DNA from: Dysidea avara
Lineage: Eukaryota; Porifera; Demospongiae; Dictyoceratida; Dysideidae
NCBI RefSeq assembly: GCF_963678975.1
Contig: NC_089281.1
Location: forward strand, 24,656,765 to 24,720,764
Direction of reading: 5' to 3'
DNA: 64,000 bases
The notes beneath the pieces were generated by a model, which was not told the DNA's origin, ran no database searches, and saw only the letters and a program-made list of their open reading frames with translations. The position numbers and the translations under genes were made by a program. Each line of letters begins with the position of its first letter. The stretch's first letter is position 1. Positions 1 through 12,712 of the stretch are shown here, piece after piece.

Positions 1-375
1 TATTTCTTGGAATCCGGAATCTTGCCTGAAATTTCGTGGGATTCGGAATCTCGTACAGGATTTTAAGGTCGTGGCGGACCCCTCGCACTACACACATACG
101 CATACAACAATAAATGCATAAGCTGATACATATACTGACCCTTACTTTATACGTATCGATATTCAGTGGAAGGTAATCTCCGAGGTACTCTCAAGCTCGA
201 TCACAAGTTGAAATAGTTTCCATGTAATGCCCACTGGACGGTGAACGACGTCATCAATGTTATTTACTCTAACTAATACGCATCATACGTTGGCTCAACG
301 CAACTGGATCACGAGGAGTCGGTGTTGTGTTTGCAACGAAGAGTGCTTGTACTGTTTTATTAACTGAGTTATATC
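1..375. other. 5' flank of the MEPCE-like gene
   Basis: Non-coding flank upstream of the first ATG. The first 90 bases hold imperfect repeats of a GGAATCCGGAATCTT-like word and a CAGACCCCTCG-like word that recurs near 57230, so the left edge is probably part of a dispersed repeat. No clear TATA box or other promoter element was recognised. Confidence 0.4.
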
Positions 376-3300
376 ATGGACGAGGAAGCTAAACCGAGTA
401 CGAAAGACGGAGAAGTAAAGTCGAGCGGAGAGGAAACGCTACTAGCTAAGCGTCGTAGAAGTTCAGAAGGAGTGAGTCCTGCGTCAAAAAAGAAAAGACG
501 CAATTCACGTAACTTCAAGTTGGACGGCAAAAGTGCTAGCAAAAAGCACAAGAAAAAGGGCCCAGCTGAACTGACATTTCATTTAGGGGGATCTATAAAT
601 GACCCCCTTAATTTAGAAGGCTTAAGTGGATCTGGTCATGACTGTACAACATGCCCGCCATCACCCACATTACCACAGCAACAACCATCACCGCTCCCTC
701 CACACATGAGAAGGGACCCCCTCAATTTGGAAGGAACAATTAAAGATCACAAGAAGGGTCATTCAAATGAGAAACAGAAAAGACGAAAGCGTTCAAAAAG
801 TCAGAGAACTCGCTCAGTATCCAAAGGTCCAGAGCAAAGTGAAAGTAAGGCAGTACTATCTGACGATGCTTTTCAGACAACTTCAGCAGTAGATGACAGT
901 AGGGTAAAAGTTGAAGACCAGCAGGTATCTACTGAACGTGTATCTAACAGTACTAGTGGTATTGCTACATCAGGATCCAATGATGATAATACTTCATTAG
1001 TATCAGCCAAACTACAGAAAGGAAAAGGATCCAAGTTCCGTTATGGAAACTACACCAGGTACTATGGGTATCGCAATAATGGAAGCTTTGCATCAGATAG
1101 CAGATTAAAGTTAATGAAGAAAGAATGGTTTGAAGGTAAAAGTGTGCTGGATATTGGATGTAACACTGGGCAAGTTACCATAGAAATGGCTCGCACTTTT
1201 AATCCTAAGAAAATTTGTGGTATTGACATTGATGGTGAGCTGATAAGAATTGCAAAGAAGAACATGATAAGAGTCATCCCACTGCCATCAGCTAGTGGAG
1301 AGGGGCTGATACAGTTTCCAGAGTCATTTTCTAAAGTGTATGGACCAATTGCAATTCCTAATAATGATGAATCTTCTGGAGAATTTCCTAACAACATCAG
1401 CTTTAAACAGGTTAGCTTAATTTCTTGTTCAAAATTTCTTACTACTGAATGGGCCTTAGCTAATAACGTTTCAAATGTCAAAACGCCTATCACCATTTTG
1501 TAGCAACAACAGTACATTCTTAAATACATGGAAAAACTACACTGTAAAAGAAGTGCTTTAATGCACAACAGCTAATAATAATGGTGTCCAGCACTATTTG
1601 AAGAGTTTTGTCCTTTTTGGCAAAAAAGGTAATAGTACTCCTATGGCACTTCATAAATGTACGTTTATGTATTCATATACTTTTCCTCTGGTATGACATT
1701 TATTCTTGCGTTTGTATTGAATTGTGTGTTTTCTTTGTAGGAAAATTTTGTTCCACTTGATGACTCTGCAATGGCTGAGGAAGAACCAAAGCATCATGTG
1801 ATCTTGGCACTTAGTTTGACAAAGTGGATCCACCTCAACTGGGGGGACAGTGGCATCAAGAGGATGTTCAAGAGAGTCTACTCCAGTCTGCTACCTGGAG
1901 GAATGTTCGTATTAGAGCCACAACCCTTCTCATCATATGCCAAGAAGAGGTATCTAACGGTAAGTACTCAGTATTATCTAATAGGCTACTACGGTTTTAA
2001 CATATCATGTTGGAATCCATTATAGAACTTGAAGAGTAAACAAATTGTTTGTACAGTAACAATACTGATCAAGACACATGGTAGTGTGTCGTGCGGCCAA
2101 GAAATCCAGTGTACCACACCATGAGTATATTTACAGAAAGAAACAAGATGCGATTTTCACACATACGTAGCTGCGTGCATTGGAATCATATTTATACTGC
2201 AAACGCCCTCCACCTTCAGCACCCCACATACCAAATTTGAGCAAGATTGCCTAATGCAATCATGAAATATAAGCCTTCAAAATCTGGCTTAATTTCTTCT
2301 TCTTTTTCTCCCCTTTGTTTAGGAGGCTCGGGGAGCTTAGATTATTCTTTTCGCACACTTTACAAAAACCATTATAAAATGCAATTGCGTAGTTTGATTG
2401 TCTTGAGCCTTGGTTCACTTTAAGAACATTTTGCAGCACAATTGTGTACCAAGTTTAGTGCAAATCTGATTAATAGTCATAGAGCTATGGACGATTATTT
2501 ACATTGAAAAACGTGACTTGTTGTCGTGCCTACAAGGTAAACCGCTTTTGGGAATAGCTTTATAAAATCGGTATGCATATAGGTTAACCATCATAGCTCA
2601 AACCTTTTGTGGTTTAAAAGAAATCGCATTAACAGCTATAGAGTTACAAGGCAAAAACCAAGCAACTGGTAAACGGTGGGGTTGAAATATTCTAATAGAA
2701 CAGTCACCACAGGGTAAAAAAAGTGCATGAAAATGTTGAAAAAAGTTATTGACCAGCATTTGAACCAGGGACCTCCACATATTAAAAATATATACAAGCA
2801 CTACATATATATTACAACTTTGTATAGCCATGAACAAGCAAGTACAAAATTATATTGACTCATCACTTTTACAATCACATTATTGCACTTGTAATTAGAT
2901 AATTGATTTGTATATTGTAATTATCTTTTTTCCTGAGCATACCAGTAGGGTTGATTACTCAGTATAAATAATAAATAAATAAATAAATATCAGTATAAAT
3001 TGTCTTTAGTATTAGATCAGTAGGTATTTTTTAGTATTGGTAGAGCACTAGTTTGATCATATCATCTTTATTGCATCTGTAGATAAGAACAATGATTTGT
3101 GTAAAAACAAACCTGTTTTGGATATATTATTTAAACTACAAAAAGAAGTAAGATCCACACAAAAACAGCCCAACTGTATAAAAAGGGTGCGGCCTTCAAA
3201 AAGCCTGGGTGAAAAAAGTTATGAAATCAAAGGTGGCAGCCTTGAAATGGCTGCAGTGATGTTAATGGTAATAAAAAGGCTATTATTAAAATTTATTATT

Positions 3301-5415
3301 ATCCATATCATGAAATGGCTGCCACCTTTGATTTCATAGCTTTTCACCCAAGCTTTTTGAAAGCCATGCCCTTTTTATACAGCTCAGATTTTTTGTGTGA
3401 ATAACAATACCGTTAAATTCGCTGTCATACTTGCATACATATGTACTGGCGTACGGGTATTGGGACTTTCCTCAATGTGTTCGCCATCAATTAGCAAGGT
3501 GTTGATTTAGCTCTATATGTACTTTAGCAGCACTTAACAGGAAGGCATTAAGTTTTGGCAAAATTGTTTTCTTTCATGGCAAGATAATGAAATGCACATA
3601 GCACGCAAGCCCCGTAGGCTACTCTTTATAAGGAGGCAAACAAAATGCTATAAATAATTTACTGCATATTTACTCCAAGAGGAAGTAATGCATACGTACG
3701 TACTGGCTGCTATATTTCTTGCGTCGGCTATTAATTTAAATTTTCATGTATCTTCCTTGCCCCTCATAGCATGAGATATTCCAAAACTACTCCAGCATCT
3801 CATTCAAGCCAGAAGAGTTTAGTGACTACTTACTCAGTCCTGAGGTTGGCTTTACTGAGTGTTTACCATTGGGAGTACCAGAGAACCCATCAAAAGGTAA
3901 ATAGTGAAGTGTAATCATTACTGCTGGTGACTTCTCAAGAGTATGATTGAAGTAAATTATCCATGTACATGTTAACATATTGTGCTGTGGTTGCACTAGT
4001 GGTATGACAAGAGTATGTACAGTGGAACCTCGATTATCCGAACACCAAATCGACTGCTCTATTAGGGTATTTTGTCAAAAAGTGTATGTTTTATTAGAGT
4101 AGTTGAGCAAAGCTCAGTATATAAATGTATGGATATTCGATCTTACGTACTTTCTATTATCCGAACACCTTTCCCCCCCAATTAGTTCGGATAATTGAGG
4201 TTCCACTGTAATAACTTTACAAACATTTCGGAGTGCCATTGTTTCTGCATACATGCGATAATGGCACACATAGATACAAAGGTAGGAAGCATAGTCAGCA
4301 CTACAAAACACTTTAGTGTTAGTTACATTTGTGAGATTGTAAGATGGGGTGCAACATTGAAGGAGTGCAGTAGCACTGAATGGAAATTCTTCATGGCGGC
4401 CAATTGTAGTTATTGTTCATGCTGTGTTCTAGTCTCATGTGGTCCACATGAAGGGTACATGTCACTATTGTATTTGCAGAATATACTACATAGAATAACT
4501 TCTTGGCTATATCCTATTCATGGAACTCAACAGTGGCTTATCATACCATTGTTGTTCATCATTTGGGAAGGTATCCCAGTACCCAAAGAGGTTTAGTGCA
4601 CAAACCATTAGGCTCACGTACAATGTATTCTAATTTTTTAGCAAGGTTTTTATATGTGACCGGATCTGCGAAAACCCGCACAAGCCTGAATTTCCAGTAT
4701 AAAGCATTGAAAACAATTGGGTGAAATATTTGCATATTATTGAGAGTAAATTTTGGAACGCCTCTTTCTTAGTGAAGGAAGGGACTAACAATAAAAACTC
4801 AAGAGGAGTTGGAAAATCTTTGTTTCGTTGCAGTAGACCCAAGGATACACAAATTATGAGCGTCTGTTTACATCACATCGAAGTGATCGTATGCAATTGA
4901 TTTTTTTCACAAATTTTGCCTTTGTATGCAGTGAAGAAAGGTGATAGAAGGACAAACTTACCCAGTAAATGATTCCCCTATCCATGGCAAACACGATGGT
5001 GAAAATTTCAGCCCATTACGTAAATCCGTTTGTAAGTTACAACTGTTTTAGTAAACAACTGTAATTTATTTTCCCTATACTTGCTGTATAAATCGATTTT
5101 TCTGTTGTTGCTACTTTGTAGGGCTGTAACTCCGAAGGTTATTGACTTATGAGGCTGAAACTTTGCCAGAAGGTGTACTTGGCTAAGCAGATTATAAATA
5201 TTTAATAAATAGGAATTCAACAAATGCACTATTGTGTCGGGTTTTCACAGATCTGGTCACATATCTGTAATTCAACATTTTGTTTTGATATTTGTACAAC
5301 AAAAGATTGTTATTTTGTATGTACAATCATCTTGTTCATCTTTTACATGTTGCTTGTTTCTATTTCAGGATTCCAACGTCCATTGGAGCTCTACATCAAG
5401 GGTGGAGAAATATGA
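376..5415 (+). CDS. MEPCE: 7SK snRNA 5'-gamma-methyl capping enzyme (MEPCE/BCDIN3 family)
   Basis: Four coding exons: 376-1410, 1741-1959, 3770-3896, 5369-5415; 475 residues, all phases consistent. The N-terminal ~215 residues are low-complexity and basic (KKKRR-type nuclear signals) and hold two copies of DPLNLEG (residues 76-82 and 114-120). The Bin3 methyltransferase domain begins with RYGNYTRYYGYRN (222-234), followed by SAM motif I VLDIGCNTG (257-265) and, in exon 2, LSLTKWIHLNWGD and LLPGGMFVLEPQPF. The C-terminus ends GFQRPLELYIKGGEI, matching the family's usual end. Known family role: nuclear S-adenosylmethionine-dependent methylation of the 5' gamma phosphate of 7SK RNA, stabilising the 7SK RNP that restrains P-TEFb. 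Introns 2 and 3 (1.8 and 1.5 kb) are filled with repeats. The start is the first ATG of the exon; the paralogous BCDIN3D is less likely because of the long basic N-terminus. Confidence 0.93.
2050..2840. repeat. Dispersed repeat, copy 1 (intron 2 of MEPCE)
   Basis: This stretch opens with ATCAAGACACATGGTAGTGT and closes with a GGTTAACCATCA...AAACCTTTTGTGGTTT segment. The same ordered blocks recur, diverged, at about 26985-28080. The two copies show it is an interspersed repeat rather than unique intron. No long ORF and no clear termini were identified, so its class is unknown. Confidence 0.6.
3154..3401. mobile_element. Inverted-repeat MITE-like element
   Basis: The two halves are an imperfect palindrome: the left arm (CTGTATAAAAAGGGTGCGG, then GAAATCAAAGGTGGCAGCC) is mirrored by the right arm ending CCCTTTTTATACAG. 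Arms are about 100 bp with a short AT-rich centre. It lies in intron 2 of MEPCE. A longer relative with similar ends spans about 28305-29270. Confidence 0.7.
4020..4208. mobile_element. pogo/Tigger-like MITE, copy 1
   Basis: A 189-bp element with terminal inverted repeats CAGTGGAACCTCGATTATCC (left) and its complement at the right, flanked by TA on both sides. The CAGTGGAACCTC terminus with TA target duplication is typical of pogo/Tigger-type Tc1-mariner elements. It is non-coding. Internally it holds the word TTATTAGAGTAGTTGAGCAA shared with the copy at 10161-10409. It sits in intron 3 of MEPCE. Confidence 0.8.
4651..5265. mobile_element. 615-bp terminal-inverted-repeat element
   Basis: Left end TATATGTGACCGGATCTGCG is mirrored at the right end (AGATCTGGTCACATAT), with about 35 bp of paired terminus including a GAAAACCCG block. 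The interior has no convincing ORF. It is inserted in MEPCE intron 3, about 100 bp before the last exon. Confidence 0.65.
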
Positions 5416-7166
5416 AGGACCTTACCACACTCAGCACAGCAGTTCAACACTTGCAGCATACACTTTTACACATAGAATGATTATATGGAAATCTGTAATC
5501 AAATGTCAGTAATACTATTTGTTAAATTTAACACTAACCAAATAATTGTGGCTTTTAACTTCATTGTAATTTAGAAATGAATGTTGAGGTTACAAAATGA
5601 AGAAGCGTTTCTTTCGATGTTACCAAGTTACATTTGGCATGTGTTGATTTTTAACTATCTCAAGTAATGCCGTCTCAGACAACCCACCACATACACAGAA
5701 TCAATTTACGCAAGTTTATTAGTATTGCTCTGTGAAAATGGCACAGCCTGGAAGGACAGCAAACACTGCATTACAGACCAACATTGCATGGCTTTATGTA
5801 GGACATTATAAAGCCATCAGGCCAAGTAGCTGGGTATTAAGTTAAAGTTGCCTCTTATACAAGTGTAGTGGTCATTATGTCTCTTACATGATCTGTCAAA
5901 ACGACAGACCAACATGCAACATGGTCGGGATCAGTTGTTGGTATGTATACATAATAGTAATTTATATCACCTTTTAAATGCTCATAATGTCAGACCCATT
6001 TTCAATTTGGTTGGTCATTGTGGTTTTTGGGTCAGAAAATGACAGGCTGTTATTTTGAACTCTGCAAGAGTAGTTATGCATTCATCTGATTGTGACCCAT
6101 TTGGTACCTTCATGCACAAGCAACGGTACTATATTCTTAACTCTGAAATGATCACTTTAGTTATTAGTGAATGACACTTAGCTATGAATATTTGAGTGCA
6201 TGCTAGTAGTTGCATAACTTATTTTGGAATGAATATGCTTTGAACTGATATTATACAGAACCCCAAAATGAAAATTATGATATTTGGAACAGTGTCTTAA
6301 GAAAGGGAGAGTTAAAACCTATAGAATTGGAAGCTAATACTATCAGTTTTTTTTTGGGTTTGTAAAATTAGTTGTACGCATCACAATAATATATTATAAA
6401 CAGCTACAGATGTATACATATGTATTCAATTGATTGAGTTTCATCACTGTTATTTGTACCTCCAGTTAAATTGTTCAACCCCCAGATCCATGAGTAGGGC
6501 ACTTGCTTTTTACTGTACAAATATAATACTAGGCAGGACAGTAACAGGAAATCTAGTTGGTGGCCTAAAGGAGCTGCACATAACTTACCATTAAGATCAT
6601 ATACTGCATTGTAGCCAATGGAAACTGACATGGTTTTGCGGTTAAAAGGCACCCCACAGATCTACCATCCATAACAAAAATTCAAATACATATTATACTG
6701 TAAAGCTTTCATAATGTAATAACATCAACACCGCTGGCTTCTCAATTGATTTCAAGATTTATATTAAAGTATTAGGTAAAAAGTACATTTAGATGAAGTT
6801 TGCATTATGTACATAAAAATTGAATGCATTATCCTATCCCACTAGGGACCTGTGAGAAGGCACTTGAATACCGGTAGTTAGAAACATGTAACTATAACAT
6901 GAAAACTTGATCTCCAGCAACATGCAGGCCACAACAGCCAAGATCTGAAATCTTTTCTGCATACAATCTGTACTTTAACATCGACTTCTTACCAGCAAAT
7001 GGTTTTATTCTGTGAATGCTATCCCACTAAGGAACTGTGAAAAGCATAAAGCCTGTGAACACAGGGAGCCAGAAACATGTAACTATAATGTGAAGAATGT
7101 AGAAAAATTATAATGCAAACAAAATGTAGTACAACATTGCCAAACTTATCAAAATAACTCTAGCTA
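5416..7166. other. Intergenic region between MEPCE and sideroflexin A
   Basis: No gene was recognised. Around 6835 and 7020 there are two related segments (CTATCCCACTAGGGACCTG / ATCCCACTAAGGAACTGTG followed by CAGAAACATGTAACTATAA-like sequence). Related segments recur at 20365 and 25515, which marks a dispersed short repeat. The two flanking genes converge here. Confidence 0.5.
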
Positions 7167-10100
7167 TTACAATCCTTTATTAAAATAAACAGCCTTCACA
7201 CCTGAAGGAATTGTTGACTGAACTTCTCTTTCCAGTTTAGCAACTGATATTGAACTAACAAAAAAAGGCAACAAGTCACAGTTTGTAATGTGTATGTATC
7301 TGACAAGCATCCTACGTACATGATGGACACTCACCTTTGTTGGGGGAAAATTGCACAGCATAGTGGATTAGCAAACATCAAACTGTATACAATGACATTA
7401 TGACAAACACAAGAAGGTAGTAGTATACTTACAAAAAGCCAGCAAAGAAAATCTGGATTGATGGATTAAGTACAGGCCATCGCTAAGTAGTAAAACCACA
7501 ACACTACACATTAATACTGCAGTTCTTGTACCTTCAATATGGTTGTCTTCTTGTGAAGGAGTTCTATTATAACTGGAGTAATCACTGAATAAGCCAGAGA
7601 AGTAACACGTGATTACGTTGTCATAAGTGACAGCTTACACATTGCAGGAGCTGCCATCATAACACGAGAAAATACAACTTGGGATATTGCCTTTCTAGCA
7701 GCTACCTGCAGCAAGTAATGACTAGCTAGTTGTGATCACAATTTTGTGACACACCTTTGACTTTCCAAGTTCATTTCCTTCACTGTCTTTAATGTCAATT
7801 CCCTCTATTAGATTCCTACAGCAAGCAACTGGTATTCATTATGTAAAAAGCATTGTAGTGTTTACTTTTGTCTTATCATAGGAATATTTATACAGTTGGC
7901 AATAGCAACTGCAAAATATGGTACATATCGTCCAATCAATGATGGTACAAACTGAGGGAGAAGATGTCATACATGCTTAGAGACAGACACAGACAGACAG
8001 ACACATGCACACACACAACCTTGCTCATCCTATTCATAGCCAGAGCTGAAGTCACAGCACCTCCTGTAGCACACACGTAAGGGATGGCTAACTTCCTGCA
8101 ACAATAGAAAGACAAACAGTTCAACATATACCAGTGAATGTTCTTCTCCTACAAGGTGCTTAACTGTATCATTAAGCTCTGACCCATACTGCATATGCAC
8201 ACATACTTCATCACATAACAGGAGATTGTTATAATGCCAGACCACAAATATGGATTTGCACAAGCAAAGGACACAAACTTATCTACAGAAGGTAACACAT
8301 ATCCAAATAAGTGCGTGTGGCTCACAAAAGAAGCTGGGATGCAGCATGACTAGATTATGAGTTGTTACATGTCAACTGAACCGGTTTGAACTCTGTTACA
8401 CAAGGTGGTTACCTTAAGGAAATCGCTTCACCACTTCTGTTAGTATAGTTGACGCCAGCGTTAAATGACTGGTTCATCCATTGCCAGAAAATGACTGCAC
8501 TGGGTGATCTAGTAGGAAGAAAGAACTAGATTTTCAGCCCTCATACCCACAGCTATACACATGATAACAGTTGTCTTCAATACTGTTGATATCTAAATAG
8601 TACCTCAAAGCTAGTGGTAAGTGAATAGCACATATCATACAGTACAACAGTACTGTATAGTAGGGACCACAAAGGAGTGGGGGTGGCCCAAAAAAATGTC
8701 ATCCAAAAACCAGCCTCAATTTTCCCTGACGACGATGAGGCAGTATTGTTTAGGTAAAACTAAGCCCAAATAAGCTTTGAGATCAACCAAAATGCTTTCA
8801 ACAAGTTGCTATATACAGATTTTTTTTTTAATTATTGAATAGAATTTTCTACTGACTGAGTAACTGACTGACTGATGCCTTCAGACAAGCGTAACTTCTG
8901 CAAGGCTACGGGCTGTTTGACGTCGCTTCAGCCCAAAAGGTTCCTTTTGGCATACTGTAGTACATACAATGTATTCTTCATGGACTTACCAGTGTCCTCC
9001 TTTGTGTCCCATTCATCTTTGCTGACAGCGAAAGGTGTCGATTTGGCAGTAGCACATGACAGCTTCCCTACATAACGGAAATCGTCCATATTTTTCATAG
9101 TGGCTACTTTGATTGCAGAGGTGCTTTTCAAACAGTTCTTGATTCGTATTGCTATGTAACAGGTTGAACATAGCTGACAACGAAGAGTAAAGGATATTTC
9201 ACTTTTCATTGGTAGCTGGGGTGTGTGGTGCTTTTGATGTGGTATGAGTGGGTTCACTAGTCATAATCATTTTATTTTACAAAAAGATAATAAAAACAAG
9301 TACGCAAAAAAATTGGAATTTTCAACTAGAGTAGGGACCATAGCACATCGATAAAAAGTACTGAAACAAAATCACAGTAAAACAATATGAAGTGTTATAT
9401 CCCTACCTTATGGTATCTTAAGCACAGTAGGGATATAACACTTCTTATTGTTTTACTGTAATTTAATGTTGTGCACTACTCCAGCTTGTTTCAGTACTTT
9501 TTATTGATGTGCTATGGTCCCTACTCTAGTTGAAAATTCCAATTTTTTTGTGTACTTATGAAGTATCACTACTGGACAATGATCCATGCTATTACCATGA
9601 AATTCCCATGATCCTATGAAATCCCCATGAAAGTTGCAGTCGGTTTTTTTTTCATGGGTAATGAAATACCCATGAAATACTGGAGTAAAATAATGTACCC
9701 ATGAACAACCCATGAACGAGTGAGTTTTCATGGGTTTGTATACATACAAACCCACGAAAACTCACTTGTTCATGGGTACATTATTTTGCTCTGTGCATTT
9801 CATGGGTATTTCATTACCCATGAAAAATACCAAGTGCAACTTTCATGGGTATTTCATGAGAATCATGGGAATTCCATGGTAACAGTTGTCCAGTAGTGTA
9901 TAATGCTACACTCTGAACACTACCTGAAGGGTTCCATTGCACTGCTTGCAATTTCCCTCAGTTCGCTATCCTGGCTCTCAAAGAATTTTCCTTCTCATAA
10001 GAAGACAATGTTATCAGAATGTGCTGCATTCCACAGTTTAGCATAGTATGCATATGTTCATGTTAGGCTGATTTCTGAGAAACCAGCTAAAAAGATTTTT

Positions 10101-10999
10101 TTTTTCTCTCAAGAAAAGTAACATGTCAGAGCAGACTACATGTACAGTTTATGACAAATACAGTGGAAACTTGATTATCCGAATACCAATTAACCGAACA
10201 CTCGATTATCCGAACACCGATTAACCGAACACTCGATTATCTGAACACCAATGACTGCTCAATTAGGGTATTTTGTTAACAAGTGTATGCTTTATTAGAG
10301 TAGTTGAGCAAAGCTCTGTATATAAATGTATGGATGTTCAATTTTACGTACTGTTCGATTATATGAACACCTTTTCCCCCAATTAGTTTGGATAATCGAG
10401 GTTCAACTGTATATGGTGAAATGTTTGATTGGCCAAATAAAATCATATATACCTTTTATGAATGAAAAGATTTTTAAGCTGTGCTATAAAGGAGCCAAAA
10501 TTTCAGGAATTTTTGTAATTTAGAGGAACCAGGCCAATACTTCATGTTAGCCTTAAATCAATTACCCTTATAATGCTAGGAAGTTAGCTTACTGATAAAA
10601 CGTCATCATGAGTCCAGTGATGACCATGTTACCTGGTACTTGGAATGACATTCTACCAGGAAGGAACATCAGTTCTCCAGTGTCTGGATGGAATGCAGAA
10701 CTGTATTGACGTTTAGCTTTCCATATGTCATCAACAGTGGTGTTGGCTGGAGCCCTACCTTCCCTAACATGAAACTCAAATTATCAATCACACTAACAGT
10801 TAGTCTGGTCTCACTTGTACAATGCTAGTAATTCCTTGACTTTATAAAGCTGTTTAGTACTGAGTAATACGTTTCTGGGGTCGGTGACTTCAAAGAAATG
10901 AGTGGCTCTCCCAATGTAGGTGGACTGGTCATACCTGGGTTTACTGAGATCAATTATCGGAGCCTGAGACACTAGTGTTCTTCCGTCAACGAATGGCAT
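7167..10999 (-). CDS. SFXN: Sideroflexin, copy A (mitochondrial serine/amino-acid carrier)
   Basis: Eleven coding exons, in transcript order: 10999-10815, 10763-10593, 8508-8413, 8095-8020, 7951-7866, 7815-7755, 7705-7639, 7584-7532, 7482-7433, 7382-7335, 7254-7167; 326 residues, against about 320 for animal sideroflexins. Family marks: [20 protein letters not shown] near the N-terminus, [46 protein letters not shown]-free carrier body with [10 protein letters not shown], and the C-terminal VYFNKGL. Sideroflexins are multi-pass inner mitochondrial membrane proteins; SFXN1/3 import serine for one-carbon metabolism. Intron 2 (2.1 kb) carries two palindromic elements and a pogo-like MITE; the other introns are small. 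No frame breaks are seen, so it looks functional. A near-identical paralogue lies 13-23 kb downstream. Confidence 0.93.
8860..9250. repeat. Dispersed repeat, inverted relative to 14430-14550
   Basis: On the minus strand this contains a CCTGTTACATAGC block followed by AATATGGACGAT. The same blocks, in the same order, occur on the plus strand around 14450-14530. Short open frames here do not resemble known proteins beyond each other. It is in intron 2 of sideroflexin A. Confidence 0.5.
9298..9557. mobile_element. Palindromic MITE (AAGTACGC ends)
   Basis: A 260-bp element whose halves are near-perfect reverse complements. The left arm runs from AAGTACGCAAAAAAATTGG through GGACCATAGCACATCGAT, and the right arm mirrors it and ends GTGTACTT. 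Arms exceed 100 bp. It lies 10 bp from a second palindromic element of unrelated sequence. Confidence 0.75.
9567..9898. mobile_element. Full-length palindromic foldback element
   Basis: A 332-bp near-complete palindrome centred near 9735 on TTTGTATACATACAAA. The outer ends are CACTACTGGACAAT and its complement, next to TA on each side. The arms are built from many copies of CATGGGTA/CATGAA words (for example TACCCATGAA). No ORF of interest. It is inserted in intron 2 of sideroflexin A. Confidence 0.8.
10161..10409. mobile_element. pogo/Tigger-like MITE, copy 2
   Basis: Same family as 4020-4208: CAGTGGAAACTTGATTATCC at the left, GAGGTTCAACTG at the right, TA on both sides, and the shared interior word TTATTAGAGTAGTTGAGCAA. 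The left end is expanded by tandem ATTAACCGAACACTCGATTA-like units. It lies close to exon 2 of sideroflexin A. Confidence 0.75.
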
Positions 11000-12712
11000 C
11001 GCTGTTCAGTCCTGTCGGACTCTATGATCCAGTCGTGTTGAAATCAAGCTGAAATCATGATAGACTCCCTTAGTCAAACCTGATTGACCTAGAGACTGAC
11101 ATACCCCACCCCTGATACTCCACTATAGACGAACTTATTAGATTCCACATTCAAGCCAAACTGGTTCTCCGTCCTGCCATCGCAAACTGAGTAATTTTCG
11201 TTTATTCGGATATTTTCGGATATTTTCGGATACTAGGCCTCCTAAGTTACATGTAACTGAGTGAGCTATCAGCAGCTTGAGACCCCCACTTACAAGATTA
11301 TCATTGTGCTGTTCATTGGGTCAAGTCTGCCGATTGCAGATCAGTGCTGGCATGCAGTGTTTCATCTATAACTTGACAATTTTACTGGCACGTTTGGTGA
11401 TCGTACATACTCATACAATTGTCCATGTGCTGTTGGTGAAGGGGTAGACCCTCCCACCTTTGTGGGTAATAAATACTACTGTACAACGCCAGGCCTTCTT
11501 TCCCATATACGTGACAAGATTAAAAACTGATGGTGTACTCTTCATCAGTTTTAGTCCTGACTATGTAGTAGCATTGCTGCTCATGTACTCCATGCACCTC
11601 CACTCCATTTTGAGATTCTATTTATTAGAACAAACCACTATATCCCAGCTACCCACTGATACTATTGAATATGATATGATTTCTCCATTAAATATTTCCT
11701 GAACATATATATACCAGTTTTTGTAAGCTGTATATATTATTCTGTACCCATATGACTCAGTGGAATTTAATACCAAAAGTTGGAGACCTTAGCCCTTAAG
11801 GACCGGCATGAAAACTATGTTGCGAGACTAATAAACACATTTTATGACTGAAGTGATTCCATATAACTGAAATTATGTGTCACAAGAAAAAGGACTATAA
11901 TGACTGTTTATAAATGATAGACAAGCTGCTATATAGCCAGTCCTTTAATTTCGCATTGTTGCTGGCTACTCGTCGTACCAAGTCTAAAGGCTACATGCAT
12001 GCAAAGTGCAGCAATGAACTTGGTCTTGCAGTGCTCAGTACATTAAGCCTAGTCTTGCATCCACTAGTGGACCATATACTGAGAATATACCCCAGGTATA
12101 TGGTGGGACCTTTTCTGTATACTGCAGACTGTGCTGTGATACAGGTATATATACAAATGGATAGCCCTAGCTATGCATCCAGCTAAAGAGAGCAGTACTG
12201 AAAAGTAGTAGTTGACCCAGCCTACAGATTAGTCTATAGTAGTTGACTATGATCGGATTGGGAACTTCATCTAGTAGCTAGTTGATTTAGTATACAGATT
12301 AGGAGCTCCGGAAGGTGATTAATCTTTACCCCAATCAGTGATTGACTCCAATTCCCCTAATCAATTTAAGAATCTGCTGGACAGACACTATATAGTAATA
12401 TAATACGATATGATTTTTAAATGGGTAAGTTTATAGCTAACTACTTTATTGTGTGTATGATTTAGATGTATAGGCCACGCCTCTATTCAAAATTTACAAT
12501 TACAATTATGATCATGGGCCCTTGCCCCCATATCATTATAAGCGCCTCCGCCACTTATAGCCCGAGCGCGCCCCTGAAGCAATTAATATAATAAGTTAGC
12601 ACGTGTGTAATACGTCATTGATAAGTGATTAGCTATAAGTACGGAAGGCATATGCAAGACGAAAGGCAAGATCGAAGAAGTTTGGAAGAGTTCAGCAAAA
12701 CTACTGTGCTAC
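11000..12712. other. Divergent spacer between sideroflexin A and the PAP2 gene
   Basis: No gene was recognised in this 1.7 kb. It contains both presumed promoters. A GC-richer patch at about 12475-12580 (ACGCCTCT, GCGCCTCCGCC, GAGCGCGCCCC) stands out from the AT-rich surroundings and lies 130-240 bp upstream of the PAP2 start codon. A TATTTTCGGA word is repeated three times at 11205-11232. Confidence 0.5.

Noticed and set aside
1062-1568. 168-codon minus-strand frame over MEPCE exon 1
   Set aside because: Antisense shadow of the methyltransferase domain, whose codon content and motifs clearly support the plus strand.
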